Positions 11,592 through 24,278 of a stretch of DNA of 64,000 nucleotides are shown in pieces; the stretch's first letter is position 1; every line of letters starts with the position of its first letter. Both the position numbers and the translations under genes were made by a program. Source of the DNA: Sporothrix humicola (taxonomy: Eukaryota; Ascomycota; Sordariomycetes; Ophiostomatales; Ophiostomataceae); assembly GCA_021396245.1 (NCBI GenBank), contig WNYE01000066.1:171949-235948 (forward strand). The letters are read 5' to 3'. The notes below the pieces were generated by a model that worked only from the letters and a program-made list of their open reading frames with translations, made no database searches and was not told the origin of the DNA.

Positions 11592-12581
11592 ATGGCCTCC
11601 AGTCACAAGACACCACTGTCACAGCAACAGTCCTCACGTCTGCCACACTCTTCACACACAGACGGCCCCATTGTCGAAGAACTCGACACGGACGCCGAGT
11701 CGGGCACAGACGACAACGAGTACGACGATCCTCCGGAAGAAGAGATTGTCGATGTTGACGCCGGTCGGCCAAAAACAGCTCCCCCAACCTCCTCTTCGTC
11801 GGCCCGCACCGGCGAGCCACGCGTGCAGACACACTTTCACGACCGCGGCAAGGAGCCGGCCTATGTGGCGCCCATACCAAAGATTGGCAGTATCGGGAGG
11901 GTGCCGTCCGTCTCCTCACCACGAGACAAGTCGGCGTCTGCACCGACAACACCACCTGTCGGCAACGGACGCGGCGAAGGCATCTCCTCGTATGGCCGCC
12001 CCACGCTCCCCCGCTTCCTCACCAGCCGCCTCGTCGGCAAGACGGTCGACGAGTACGGCGACGTCTGCGAGGGCGATGATGTCCTCGGGCGGGTGGCTGG
12101 CGACCTGCCCGCTATGGTCGGCCGCACCGTCAGCAACGAAAACGGCGACGTTTTAGGGGACGACGGCGAGCTCCTCGGGTACGTCGAGCACGTCACCACC
12201 GAGCAGGAGCGGCGGTCCATGCAGGAGGCAAGGCGGAGGAGGGAAGCGGCCGCGGCCGCCCAGCCGCTCGACGAGTTTACTGGTGTTGGATCGTCGGCGT
12301 TCCGTGTCGACGCCGACGGCAACATTCTCGATGGACAAGGGAACATCGTGGGCAGGATGAACAAGAAAGACGAGCCCAAGAAAGGCGACGGCAAACCACC
12401 GCCCGTCAACGCAGAGAGCCATAGGCATGGCAACGCCAGCGCCGGCCAGGGCGAGAGCCCGTCTGACATCTTTTTGGACGTCAAGTCCACGACCGAGGGC
12501 ATCCAGCTGACCATCCGCATCCCCACCGTCTTTCCCAACACGGGCCAGCCGCCCAAGATGCCAAACATTAGCTTTACGTGA
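11592..12581 (+). CDS. DUF3659-repeat (LEA-like) protein, 329 aa
   Basis: Single-exon gene; the first in-frame ATG (GTCATGGCC) is taken as start. A low-complexity Ser/Pro/acidic N-terminus (residues 1-140, with EELDTDAESGTDDNEYDD) is followed by DUF3659-type repeats: about 146-170 (LVGKTVDEYGDVCEGDDVLG), 174-200 (MVGRTVSNENGDVLGDDGELLG) and a third, degenerate unit near 236-256 (FRVDADGNILDGQGNIVGRM). The C-terminus (SDIFLDVKSTTEGIQLTIRIP...) is an alternating hydrophobic segment. DUF3659 repeats occur in fungal LEA-type proteins thought to be linked to desiccation or spore stress; the exact role is unknown. A LEA-type protein is the next gene downstream (14258). Confidence 0.88.
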   Translation: MASSHKTPLSQQQSSRLPHSSHTDGPIVEELDTDAESGTDDNEYDDPPEEEIVDVDAGRPKTAPPTSSSSARTGEPRVQTHFHDRGKEPAYVAPIPKIGSIGRVPSVSSPRDKSASAPTTPPVGNGRGEGISSYGRPTLPRFLTSRLVGKTVDEYGDVCEGDDVLGRVAGDLPAMVGRTVSNENGDVLGDDGELLGYVEHVTTEQERRSMQEARRRREAAAAAQPLDEFTGVGSSAFRVDADGNILDGQGNIVGRMNKKDEPKKGDGKPPPVNAESHRHGNASAGQGESPSDIFLDVKSTTEGIQLTIRIPTVFPNTGQPPKMPNISFT

Positions 12582-12940
12582 GGGGGTGGGTGTGAACTGG
12601 AAGACGTCGAAATATTAGATGGATGGCGTTAAATGGGAGTCTGGTAATTTTGGAATAGTTTTGATTTGGTGGATTCGGTATTTTGGGCTACAAAGGCGTT
12701 TGGTGATATCAGAAGGGTGGATTTGGCGACATGGATAGATATTTGATTCTCCAGGTTCTTTTGGTTGAATTTTCTGAATTCTTTGAATTTCTGATAATTT
12801 AATGCGTGCTTTTGCTGGTGGTGATAATGCAAAAAATACAGTAATCAAAATCAAAATAGCTTCAATTGCAGCAACGGTGATCATCACGAGATTCGTCGTA
12901 AACGGAAAACGAGAGACGTTGATGGACAGATGGGCGTTGA

Positions 12941-12970
12941 TGAGCACTGATGAGCACTGATGAGCACTGA
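12941..12970. repeat. 10-bp tandem repeat TGAGCACTGA x3
   Basis: Three perfect head-to-tail copies of a 10-mer. Confidence 0.95.
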
Positions 12971-13148
12971 TTGTCCTCTTAGCAGCCGTTGCAGCTACCC
13001 GTGTAAGTGAGACCTCACTTGTTTGGGGAAGGCACTAATTACGTTGCACATCCCACTCTAGACCACGTTTTGCTAGTCGAGTCCCTCGCATGGTTCACAG
13101 CGGCCTCCCCGTCCAGATCGGCATCTCGATGATCGAAGAGTGGGTGTG

Positions 13149-13192
13149 TTTCTTGGAGGTTTCTTGGAGGTTTCTTGAAGGTTTCTTGGAGA
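13149..13192. repeat. 11-bp tandem repeat TTTCTTGGAGG x4
   Basis: Four copies, two of them with single changes. Confidence 0.9.
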
Positions 13193-13615
13193 TTTCCTGC
13201 ACACAACCTCGTCGATTCAGTCGATTTGCCACATGGGGACGTCACACCTGGAGAAGAAAGAGTGGCACTGGAAAAATGTGGACAAGAAAGAGAGGACAGG
13301 CTGTTTCGGCTGGCAGGCCGTCGGCTGTCTCCAGTCTTTCTAGTCGTTCCCCAGTGTTTTTTTCTTCTTCTTTTCTTTTTACAGAAAAAAGATCCCTGTA
13401 TTCCTTTGAGCTATCCAACTTCTGGCCAACGTGGAAAGTGGCTTGAGTGCAGAGTGGTTGCATGGTTTGTCCTGTTTTTGTTTAGTCCGTCTGGCCTGCA
13501 CACACTTCTCTTGTGTTACTAGATCCGCGTATTGTTGTTTAAACGAGTTGGCGATGACTGGGATAAGGACCGATAGACGATAAGTGTTTATCCAGGATGA
13601 AGTCATCTCTACAGG

Positions 13616-13645
13616 CATTGCCCAGCATTGCCCAGCATTGCCCAG
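13616..13645. repeat. 10-bp tandem repeat CATTGCCCAG x3
   Basis: Three perfect head-to-tail copies. Confidence 0.95.
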
Positions 13646-14257
13646 CAATTTACCTCATTTTCGACGCACCTTGTAAGTCCTTGGAGTCTAGATTGCCTCC
13701 ACAATATCGATGCCTTGTCTTTGTGCTGTCTTCCCTGTCTCTGTTGTCATACAAGAGTGTGTAGATGGTTCTAGAGCCTGGCTGTCCACATTTCCTTATT
13801 CAACTTGAAGTTCCCCAATTAACTTTCAAGTAACTTGAAGTTGTCCAAGTTGTGTTGTTCGTTGTCAACTTCAGCCTACTCCCACCCTCTATCCTGCTTG
13901 CTGTTGTCGCCCCCCATCTCAGCCGATGATTGGCCTGCGTGATGTATCTCTGACGCCGGCTCCTCGAAGAGGGAGGTGTTGGGGGAAAAGTTGTTGGAGA
14001 CAGCAATGATGCTCGATGAAGCAACCATTTGTCGATGACCAGTAGATCTAGTTGTCCATGCTCGCCTTGACGTGGTCTCCCCTGTTCTCGAAACGGATAT
14101 AAAAGTCCAGCCTCGGATCGTCCAAGATCTTCTGGTCCCTTGATCATCACAATCATCTGCATTCACGTTCAAGACACAAGTCAAACACATTCCACAACAT
14201 CACCACTTACTTTCAACCTTCACAATAGCTTACCTAGCACAACCACCTACCACCAAA

Positions 14258-14980
14258 ATGGCCGACGTTCAGACCGCCCCCTCGCCGCCCAAGACGGACG
14301 CCGCCACCAATGACCCCAAGAACGGGACTGGTGCCGGCACCGACGCCAAGGACCCCGACGCCGACAAGAAGGAGCAGGACAAGAAGCTCGCTCAGCAGAT
14401 GACCTCCGCCCTCGAGCGCTGCCTCGACAAGGTCAAGCCCATCATGGAGATGATCACCCAAAAGATTGACGCCGCCGACCGCACGCCCAAGGAGGATCTC
14501 GATGAAGAGGCCCTCGTGAAAGAGGTCAAGCCCCTGATCGAAGAGGGCGGCAAGATCCTGACCGAAGCTAATGGGGTTGTCCGCGGCCTCGACCCCGACG
14601 GCCGCATCCAGTCCCAGGCCAAGCACCACGCCGCCACCCACGAGGCCACCCCCGAAGAGTACCACCTTGCGGACGTCCTCAAGGAGCTCACCGAAAAGGT
14701 GGCCACCACCATTGACGCCGCCAAGAAGAAGCTCGAGAACATGCCCAAGGCCAAGGAGGGGCTCAACCCGCTGTGGGGACTCTTGAGCGAGCCCTTGGCG
14801 CAGATCCTGGCCGCCGTCGGCCTGCTCCTGAGCGGCGTCCTTGGACTCGTCGGCAAGCTGCTCGGCGGCCTCGGCCTCGGCGGCCTCGTCGACAACCTGC
14901 TCGGCAGCCTGGGCCTCAACAAGATTTTGGACGGCCTTGGACTGGGCTCGCTGACGAGCTCGCTGACCGGCAAGAAGTAG
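14258..14980 (+). CDS. LEA-type protein (DUF6987-like), 240 aa
   Basis: Single exon, start ACCAAAATGGCC. Residues 1-45 are Pro/Asp/Lys-rich and disordered. Residues about 45-165 are highly charged and helical, with VKPIMEMITQKIDAADRTP and the signature EEGGKILTEANGVVRGLDPD, which I recognise from the C-terminal domain of fungal LEA-domain proteins (named DUF6987 from memory; not searched). Residues about 170-240 are a Leu/Gly-rich amphipathic tail (LLSGVLGLVGKLLGGLGLGG), possibly membrane-associating. In other fungi DUF3659 repeats and this domain can occur in one polypeptide; here they lie on adjacent separate genes, which suggests a shared process. Confidence 0.82.
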   Translation: MADVQTAPSPPKTDAATNDPKNGTGAGTDAKDPDADKKEQDKKLAQQMTSALERCLDKVKPIMEMITQKIDAADRTPKEDLDEEALVKEVKPLIEEGGKILTEANGVVRGLDPDGRIQSQAKHHAATHEATPEEYHLADVLKELTEKVATTIDAAKKKLENMPKAKEGLNPLWGLLSEPLAQILAAVGLLLSGVLGLVGKLLGGLGLGGLVDNLLGSLGLNKILDGLGLGSLTSSLTGKK

Positions 14981-17900
14981 ATGCGAGGTATGACGACGAT
15001 GATAATTACGACGGACACGACAACAACATGATTTGGAAAAGGACCATCTGGATTGTATGGGCCTAGGGACCAAACTGACACGATATGAAAAGGTTGGATA
15101 TGGGAACGGATATGGATACCTGGAATACACGAATAATTAGCTAGATTCTGGATAATAAATTGTAATAACAGACAACAACAGATCATGCCTGACTGAGTGA
15201 GGATAAGTTTGAATAAACACAGAGTGAAGAGGCTGTGACAGTCCATGACCATACTAGCAGCAATTGTTGTTAGGAATGATTGTGTGCACGGCGTTCTCTG
15301 TGAACGCTCTTTCAAATTTGCATTGACCCTGGTTACGTACGACCTTTGATCAGGATCGTGATAGACGTCGAGTTTCAATGCACGGTTGTCTTCTCTTGAC
15401 CGTTGACGTTGTCCCAAGCCACTCGAAAAACAAGCATTGGCAAAGAAACAACGGCAAAGAAACAACGAAACAACACGAGCCGGTGCTAAATCTCGGCAAC
15501 CGGGCGGGCATACACTTCCGGCTTGTCAAGCGTCAAGATGCTAGTGAGTCTGTCAAGCTGTCGTGGCGTGGAAGGATGGAAACGCGGGGACAAGCCTGCG
15601 GACGGGCCTCTTTTTAAGGATCTTGACCGGAGAAGGCGTTAGTTAAGAGGCATTTCTAACTGAAGAAAATTCACTCCTCTATCGGAAAACCGATGACTGG
15701 GAATAAGCAGGAGAATGGCGAGCACTATATTTGGTAGTTGTGAGAATAGTGAGAGGCTGATGAGATGGAGTTTCACGATCACCATGGCTAGTGAACGGAC
15801 CGACAGCAAGAACGGACGACAAGGCGGCCAAGACGGACGGCAAGACGGAACGATGGACAAGGCCAAAGACTAAGATGCATATGCACAGGCAGACGATAAA
15901 GATGGCAGCCCAGACGGACACGGCTCGCTAGCTGTGCGCTCGAGCAGGACCTGCGTCGGCGTGCAGTGCAGACTTGCAGTGTGCGTTCTTTGTGCATCTT
16001 TTCTGCGTCAACATCGCCGATTAACCAGGTTCAAGGTTTGTTCTAGAAGGATGAGATGTAGAAAAAGAAGAATAAAAAAGAATGGAAAGAAAATGTAGAA
16101 AGACCACACACGAGGCCAGAGCGTATGCAGAGGCGGGGAGGATGCCGACGACGAGATATTTAGATTCGTATTAGTCGATTATTGACTTGGTTCTTCTGCT
16201 CTTTTATTCTTTTTATTTTTATTTTTATTTTTCGCTTCTTCTCCTTTTCTTGGCTGCGTCTGTTGGTCTTGTCGGAGAATAAACATCGGCAATGAATACA
16301 ATTACGATAAGGTTTGTTCCCACCAACATCAAGTGTTGGTGGATTTTTCATGGTGTTTTCTCTGTATTTTCTATTCTTTCTTTTTGACAGTTGGCCGATG
16401 ACCAGAATAAGGAATGAGAAAGAGGAAAAGATTGCCCTCTCCAGACTTCCCCAGTTCTGCCCCTGTAAGAACAGCACTTTACCCACATTATTCCCACAAG
16501 CTCTCCAGACTTTTGAAGCAACGCGTTCATCCCTCAAGAACCTGCGTTCGTTTGCTTTTCTTTTGGATGGTCTTCTTTTGAAATCTGGGTTTTTAGGGGT
16601 CCTCGGGGGTCCACACTCATTGTCAACTGTTGTGGGTGTTGTCCAGTGGGTGTTGACTGCTGGCTGTGTTGACAGGCAGACCTTGTCGACGGAGCAGACG
16701 ATGTCACGTCGAGTGTCGTCGAGTGCTCCCTCGTACCCTGAATGCAACGCCGATGAGGAGACGGGCTCGACAGGACAATACAGGGAGAAGAAAAAGCAAA
16801 ACAATCGACGGATTACGGATTTCACCTGCCGAAAAAACGCAACAAACCTGGAGAACATCTTCCACTTCCACGAGGAGTCGGGGATGTGAATTGTCTCGAT
16901 GAAGAAAGAAGAGTGTCGATCTTGATGTCCAGAAAGTCGATTCTCACGGCAACCTCCGGCAGAATGTTTCGAGTCGAATGTCCTCTTCCTCTTCCGTCTT
17001 ACAGAGTGAGAGTTGTGAGAAGTTCAAGTACCGACATTTTCTGTACAGTACCTTCATCAAGTAAGATACGTACCTTCATCAACCCGGTTCGTGGCGTCGA
17101 CAATTTAACGAGGAAATGAGTGTCGACAAGAAAAGCAATCGGCCGAGAGAAGAGCAGGGAGGAAAACAGTAAAACAGTCGACTTTTAGCTGTGCCGCCTG
17201 TCCCCTAGCCGCAAAGGGGTCAGAACGCCGTCCGACTCCACCAGAACCAGACTTGGAGATGCAGGGACTGATAGAAGGCGAGGGCGAACGGAGTGAGGAC
17301 AAAAGAAAAAGGAAACGAAGTCCGTCGTCAAATTGTCAGTGCCCTGCCAAGTATTGACAAGAATGCATGCCGCCTTCGCTCTCAACAACCCTTGACATGC
17401 TACGACGAGCTAGAACAGAAACTCGCATCCGGAAGGGTCCCCGTCGAGACGAGAAGAAACAGACTCCACGGGTCATCGAGTCGACCCTCTAAATAAACTT
17501 TTGCTGGCTCTTGCTAGTCTTGCTTCACACTGACATCCTGATCTTGGCTTCATGTCGGGGAACGGAAAATGGAGACACTAGCCCCCGCAGTCCAAACTAT
17601 ATTGGTGATGGCACGACAAATCAATCAGACAGAAAGAATTCGAGTTTGTTTTTCACAACCACGACCATGGCTGGCAACTTCCGTCTGTCTCCTCTGCTCA
17701 CGGTTTGCAACACCGTTGACCCCTGTCGTGACAAGACGGCCCCTGAATCTCACATGGAATTCCGACAAAAGTGGTGTGCGGCCCAGACTGCAGTGTTCTT
17801 AAGAGACTGCCATTAATAACAGCCAACTCCCTTGAGTGTCGACTGACAGAGTTCCATTATTAGGACATTTATTGGCCGTTTCTGCAGGGGCAGCGGGAGG

Positions 17901-19921
17901 CAAATCGAGAAGAGAGGATTGAAAGAAAGCACACAAAACCCAGCCACGAACCAAAAGTCGACTGTTTTATTTAATACACATATCCCCTCGCCGCACCATC
18001 GCGTGGCAACTGCAACAGCGGCAGAGAGCAGAGTTTTGGGCGACCCTGACATGTGCAGCGGGAAGAAAAGGTCGATGTACAGTGTAGTGGTAAAAGGAAC
18101 GCATTATGCAGACAATTAATGTGAAGAATTTTCGCGATGCATTGGTGAGTGAAAACAAAGAAGCATTAAAGCGCGATGTACATAGTAGTGGAAAACGAAA
18201 AAGGATTGATATCGAGTAATGCATGGACTTCGTTGATCATGAATACTGAACATATTCAACGATTTTCATTGAACTTGAGATCCTCTTTGATTTCGACATG
18301 CAAATAAAATGCAAAGTAAAAATAGCATTTCTGGACCATCATTAGCCTTCACCCACAGTCCGATCCTCCACCAAATAACCTCACGAGCACTCCCACTTCT
18401 TTTTGTCATGTCCCCGTTACAGGTTACGGAGTGTTGCATTTCTGGGAGAAGGACCTTCAATGCGAGTCCTCTCTTTTCTCGTTTTTTTTTTTGTTCTCTC
18501 ATTCAGTTTGCTAGTCTGGTTCGCCCAAGTCTGGTTCTCCAATAGGACAGGGCCCAGAAACATCCGTGCGCAAGGAAAGCGACGCCACTTTTGTCAATGT
18601 CTTTCAATGTCTTTTTACTGCTTGTCAACGCCTTTGTCTACTTCACACTGGAGGAACCCCCACAGAGTTGCATGGGCATTCGTGTGAAGTCGTGGGAAGG
18701 AACTCGAGGATCCATTGTTCCCAGGCGCACGGGCGCACCGGTCAAGAACGTTGACGGGGATGGACCTTGTTCGTGGGCGAGACTCGACCACAGAATTGCA
18801 TGACAGACAGACAGCGTGGAGGGACGGGAAGAAAGGGGAGGACGCGTGCTGTGAACACTGGACAGACAGGAAAACCGAAAAGGCGACAAGAAGGCGACAA
18901 AAAGGCTGACAGGATGCGACTCTGGATGCAGGGTTTTTTAGTTTGCGAGGACCAGACAGGACCACGAACCATGGTATGAGAGAGCCACAGCCATGAATGT
19001 GAAAATCCGTATCCGTAGTCCTCCGTAATCGTAACTTGCTCTGCCCGGGCCTTTGTGTACTCTGTACTGCAGGCTGGCTGCAAGAAGACGGCTGTGATGA
19101 AGTCCCATCTCGCACATCGACACTCACATCAATATCACACATTCAACCACACTCTCTGTCACCACACTCCTCCACATATCCGGTTCTCAGGTTCACCCTT
19201 GTTTGGCGATCCCTTGTCGAGCGTTCCTGGTCGTCGACAGTCGTTGCAGACGCAAGTCTGCATGCGTCTTCAGTCTGCAGTCTCTCTTCCTCGAGTCTGG
19301 TCGACGTTTGTGTCTGAGCACGAGTGAACCAAAGTCGACGCCCTCGATGCAGGTAAAAAGCCTCACATCGCCAGCCTCTTGCCACATCCTTTTGTCGACA
19401 TCTCGACCAACATCAGCCCACAGACCTCACACTGACCTCGACGGAAACCGGCCCTCCGCCGGCCATCTGCAGTCGACAACCATCATCGTCCATCATCCAT
19501 CGTCCATCGTCCACTCGCATCTTGTCTTGAGTCCGTTCGCGTCAATCGCCATCTCTTGACCTGCATCTCTTCGTATCTCATCTTGTACATCCCCATCGCA
19601 GTCTCTGCCGCCGTTCCATCCCACACACCTTTTTCTTTTCTCGTCTTTCGCCGTGCGTCCTGCCGCCCTGCCGCCTTGGCCGTTCCGGTCTTTGATTTTT
19701 TCAGGACTCTTTCTCGTGTTCTGGCCTCCTTCTTTTTTGTTCTACTCCCTTGGCTAGCCCCTTTCCCTGAACGGAAGCAGGTTCCGTGACTGTCGTCCGT
19801 CCATCATATAAGGCTGTAGTCCCCATCCTCGTCCATCTCCATCACGACTCCTCATCACTTTATTGTGCATCACCGACAGCAACACAACACATAGACTATC
19901 TGCCTGCTACGCATCGTCATT
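14981..19921. other. 4.9-kb region without a supportable gene
   Basis: Overlapping open frames of up to about 230 codons occur on both strands near 16160-16890, but they are Lys/Arg/Ser/Phe-rich, lack recognisable motifs and mirror each other, so I do not call a gene. The right end (19000-19920) is a long C/T-rich leader for the membrane-protein gene at 19922. A non-coding RNA or fast-evolving spliced gene cannot be excluded from sequence alone. Confidence 0.35.
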
Positions 19922-21239
19922 ATGTCCAACATCGACCACTCCCTCGACGGCCAGACAAAGGTCCCCGAAATTATCAGTATCGTCACCGTCTGCTGCTTCC
20001 TCACATCCACGCTCGTCATCCTGAGAGTCATCACGCGAGCATGGATCGTCCGCGCCTTTGGACCCGATGACTGGGTGCTCGTCGTCGCGCAAGTGCTCGC
20101 CATCGCGGCCGGTGTGGCCATCGGATTAGGTAGGTCGACACGCTCTCTCCATTCAAAGTGATCACCGCTGACCTTTAGAACAACACTTTGGCATGGGCCA
20201 TCATGTGTGGACGATCGAGGACCTGACGCCATACACAAAGGTACGTTCTTTTTCTGTCCTCGCTCGCTGCGCTCACTCGACTTCGTCTTTGCCCGCTAAC
20301 CGACCCCAGTCCTTCTACTCGTCCATCCTCGTCTACAACGCCGCACTCGTGCTCGTCAAAGTGTCCATCGTGCTCATGTACCGGCGCATCTTTGTCGGCA
20401 CCTGGATCCAGCGCGCCAACCTGGCCTCGCTCATCTTCCTCGGCGCATGGGGTATTGCCCTCGTCACTTCGCTGTCAATGCTCTGCCTCCCTATTCAAAA
20501 ACTGTGGGACCCTTCTGTGGAAGGCCACTGCATCGACTTTGTCCCGGCGTTCTTCGCGCCCGCCGTCATCAACATGATTACCGATTTCACCATCTTTGCG
20601 CTGCCGCTCCCTGCCATCAAACAGCTCCAGCTGCCGCTGCGCCAGAAGATCATTCTGGCCCTAATTTTATGCCTCGGCTTGTTCACTTGTGTCATCTCCA
20701 TCGTCCGCCTCTCGACCCTCGACGCCGCCGCCACCTCGGCTGACACCACCTGGGACAACACCGGCGCCGCCCTCTGGTCGTACCTCGAGTTGACGGTGGC
20801 CATCGTCGCCGCCTGCCTGCCCACCCTCCGCCCCTTTGTCACCCGCTTCTTCCCCCGTCTCATGGCCTCTGGGACGAACCAAAACTCCCAGCCTCAGACC
20901 GGCCCCGACGGGCCCCTCCAGACCTGGGGCGGCAGCGGCGCGCCCTCGTCGACAACGCCGTCTGGCCAGTACTCCAAAGTCAGCGACAGCACTGACCAGC
21001 TGTACGCCGACCCCGAGGCCGGCATGGAACTGTCGCCCGTTGTCGACAAGCCGCAGCCGACCGTCAGCCAGTCGACCTACCGCGAGAGCGTGGCCCGCCG
21101 CGGCCGCAACGAGACCACGATCGGCACCGGCCGGCACGCGGCCCGCTCGCAAGGGAGCGACGAGGTGCAGCTGAACGGCCGGGGCAACGGCACCAGCGGG
21201 ATCCGGGCGACGACAACCATCAAGCAGGAGTATCAGTAA
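19922..21239 (+). CDS. Rhodopsin-domain integral membrane protein, 7-TM (3 exons)
   Basis: Belongs to the large fungal-specific family of seven-helix membrane proteins (the PTH11-related rhodopsin domain); the ligand is unknown. Model: exon 1 19922-20129, exon 2 20179-20240, exon 3 20310-21239, with introns of 49 and 69 bp; 399 aa. Splicing gives the family block GFGxGxHxW-like EQHFGMGHHVWTIEDLTPYTK followed by SFYSSILVYNAALVLVKVSIVLMYRR. Helices: about 17-36, 48-68, 95-118, 128-150, 175-195, 207-228 and 247-268. The soluble tail (about 275-399) is Ser/Pro/Gly-rich. It converges on the MFS gene at 21453. Confidence 0.9.
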
Positions 21240-21452
21240 ACGGGCCGATGCGTCGAAGATGCCGACCATGTTATCTCACGATATCACTGGTGTACAAAAG
21301 TGTTTTAGCGAGCGCGTTTTCTTTTTCTTGTTCTTTTCTTTGTCTTATTGTCAGTCCCTCAATTGGAGACGGACTGCTGTCTGTATCTATTCTTACAAGC
21401 TATATCCACTGCAGCGACTGTACGAATAAATTGTGTGCAACTATTTCCATCT

Positions 21453-23202
21453 CTATGCCGTCCTCCGCTTCGCCAGCTTGGACTGGATAAACTCGTTCTT
21501 GGAAATGTAGAAGCGGATCTTTTTGCCAAAGACGTACAGGAACATGCCAATCAAGCACGTTAAACCGTGCACGGCGCCGATCCACAGGTAGACCTGCTTG
21601 TAGCCGCTCCGCGCAATCCAGGTATTGATGACGAACGTCATGACAAAACTGGTAATACCTCTAAAAATGGTGACGGCCGCGTAGCCGTCCTGGGCCTGGG
21701 CTCGGTGGCAGTCCAACAAATATGTGTTGCTAATCAGGGAGTTGATGCTGCCGGCAAAGATGGCCAGACCGTAGAAAAAGACGGGGACCATGAAGGAAGC
21801 GCGGGCCTGCAGGGACCAGCCAAAGCCCCAGAAGCCCAAGAGGCCGAGGAAGAAGGAGGGGACGGTCAAGACAATCCGAAACTCTGGCTCGTAGATGCCC
21901 TTGTTGCGCTTAGACAAGAACGTGACCAGCCAGTCGGAGATGGGACCGGGCAGAGCGTTACCGAGGGTGGCGCCGACAAACGACGAGAAGACGGTGAGGC
22001 CGACCTGGTTGGAGGTGAAGTTGTAGGGCGCCTTGGTGAAGATGGACGAGAGGCCGACGGAAAAGGACGCGGCGACGGCGACGCTCCAGCCGTAGGAGAG
22101 GGCCGCCCAGGATACGGCGGGAAGCAGGAATGCGCTCCAGGGCGTGATAAGTGCCCGCCAGAAGGACTCGTCGCTGAAGCGGCCGTTGAACACGCGGAGA
22201 CTCTCCCTGTACGTCATCTTGCGCTCGACGGCAGTGGACGCCTCTACATCCTGGACACTGCTGCTAGCCGTCTTCTCGTTCTCCTCGCTGACGCTCGCCT
22301 GTGCCACTTTCCGCTCGCTGCTGCTATCATCAATGTCTTCGAGAATGTCGAGGTCCAGCTGCGTCGCGCGGTTGTACGTCGTCTCGGGGCAACTCAAATA
22401 CAGCACAATTGTGTATACCGTGTAGACGATGCACGCCCAGATAAACGGCCACCGCCAGCCCTGCGCCGAGAATATGGCCGTACCAATCACTTGGCCGAGC
22501 GCGTTGCCTCCAGACAGTGCATAGTGCCAGATCGCCAGGTGGATGCCCCGCTCGTGCACAAAGAACAGGTCGCCGACGCTCGAGCTGACCAGGTACTCGA
22601 GACCGGCAATGCCGAGGCCGTGTATGCCGCGGCCGACAAAGAGGGCCACAATGTTGCGGTCCACGGCGACGACAATGACGTATCCAAGAATGGCAATGAT
22701 GTTGGACGCAATCAAAATCGGCCGCTTGCCCCAGATACGGGCCAACGGTGAGGTCAGGACGGCGCTCACACCGAGCGTCAGGAGGACGACACTGACACTT
22801 TGGCTGACTGTGCTCGCCGTCGTGTGGAACAGCTTGGCCATGGTCGCGTTGGCGGGGTTGATAAAATTGTGCGTGCCGGCCATCAGGCCCGTGCCGCAGG
22901 AAAGGAAGATCGAAGTCAAGAGCTTGCGGGTGGTCGACCAGTCTATGCGTAGCAGGTGTTAGCGAACAAAGTGAGCGGCAGACACGAGCGCTGGAGATGT
23001 GATGGCAGACTGCTTCGCATCACTTACTCAGTGGATCATTCGGAGAGTCCGACGGCTGGGGCACCAACACGGTGTCTGCGTGCCTTCCCCGTCCATGCTT
23101 CAAGAATGCCGTGTTCCGGATCCTCTTCTCGGCCTCTTTCTGCAGATGGACCGTCCCGGGGACCACCTCGTCCGTGTCGGGTTCCAAGATCCAGAGGCCC
23201 AT
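21453..23202 (-). CDS. MFS transporter, siderophore/multidrug-type (2 exons)
   Basis: Proton-coupled carrier in a fungal plasma-membrane MFS clade. Model: exon 1 23202-23028, intron 23027-22943 (85 bp, GTAAGT donor), exon 2 22942-21453; 554 aa. The N-terminal tail MGLWILEPDTDEVVPGTVHL and the junction QPSDSPNDPLNWSTTRK are typical of fungal 12-14 TM MFS carriers. TM1 follows directly (LLTSIFLSCGTGLMAG), loop 2-3 shows the MFS-A-like segment ARIWGKRP, and an acidic central loop (residues about 275-330) separates the two halves. The substrate is not readable from sequence; I assign the family from overall pattern only. It is divergently oriented from the ATR enzyme gene at 24279, with about 1.08 kb between them. 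Confidence 0.88.
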
Positions 23203-24278
23203 GGTGCCAAAGGGTGCGTAGCAGTCAGATAAAAATGAACAGGATGTGAAAAGGGTTGCTGATGATTCTTGGTTGACGTTGGAAAATGAAAATTAATATA
23301 AAAGGAAAGTCAGAAGAAAAACGATGGAACAAAATAAAATAAAAAGCAATACGGTCAACAGTGACACACCGAGGTGATGATCTGCTTTTACATTTACTTT
23401 GGCTATGATTATTTATCATCACACCCTTCAACGGGTCTCTTCATGGATCGCCGCGTCAAGTAGCATCGCCGAGTGAGAGCCCGGATATTGTTTTTCGTTT
23501 TCACCTTGAAGACTATCCGTCTCCTGGAATCATCTTTTGCAACCTCGATCGCATCATTGTGCATGTTTCCTATCTGGGATGGCGGATTGTCCAAGGGTTT
23601 GGGTTGGTACGAAGGTGCCAGAGAAGTCGGATCTCCACTCCGGCGAATGGCCGTGGTCAACCGACGGTCTCACATGGAAGAAACGTGGATAGGTAGGCTT
23701 GGATGGCAAAAGTTCTCTCGTACTATTCTGATTTCTGTCCAATCTGGCAGTCGACGTCAACTTATACAAAAGTTGCGTGCTCGCACACTAACCGTCTAAG
23801 TGCATCGCCGCAAGAGGAAGGAGCACTAACGCCGGCGTTAAGGTTGTTGACACCCCTGATTTTGAATTCTTAGTCGATTTCTGTCGCTTCTTAGCGCCAA
23901 GCCGGCGATGCAAATGCGGCAACTCCATCGTCAACACGAAAAGAGTGCGATTGTGTCCGTTTTCTTCGCCGGTGGATGTTTGTCGACATTCTGTCGTCGA
24001 TGGTGTAAGAGATGGTTGGAGAGCTAAGAGAATAATGGCAAGGGTCTCTTGACTTTTGAATCCTTCAAGATCCGACTGGCCGGATAGCGAGTGCCGGCTG
24101 CATGTTTCCTCGTGGTCGTGATTATCCTCGACGTATCTTCTGATTCTCTTGGTCTCCCTTGACGCATCTTTTGAATGTATTGATCTCCAGTTGACTTGGA
24201 AAGGGTTACTACAAGATATTCCCCCAAAAGTGTCAACTGCGACCAAACAGCATCCAACATCCATCTTCTCCCACCGAC
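23203..24278. other. Divergent promoter region between MFS and ATR enzyme genes
   Basis: About 1.1 kb shared upstream region. Open frames here (for example 23788-24399 minus) overlap the ATR enzyme start and have no recognisable motifs. Confidence 0.4.

Larger units (their letters stand above)
12582..14257. other. Intergenic region with short tandem repeats
   Basis: No gene supported. It holds three small tandem arrays (12941-12970, 13149-13192, 13616-13645) and the CA-rich leader of the gene at 14258. Confidence 0.4.

Noticed and set aside
14234..15465. Long minus-strand frames over the LEA-type gene
   Set aside because: Antisense shadows; the plus-strand protein carries the recognisable LEA-type signature.
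16160..16889. Overlapping 232- and 191-codon frames on opposite strands
   Set aside because: Low-complexity, mirror-image composition, no motif, no plausible splice partners.
20667..21269. 200-codon minus-strand frame
   Set aside because: Antisense to the rhodopsin-domain exon 3; shadow.
21567..22751. 394-codon plus-strand frame
   Set aside because: Antisense to the MFS carrier exon 2, no homology signal.
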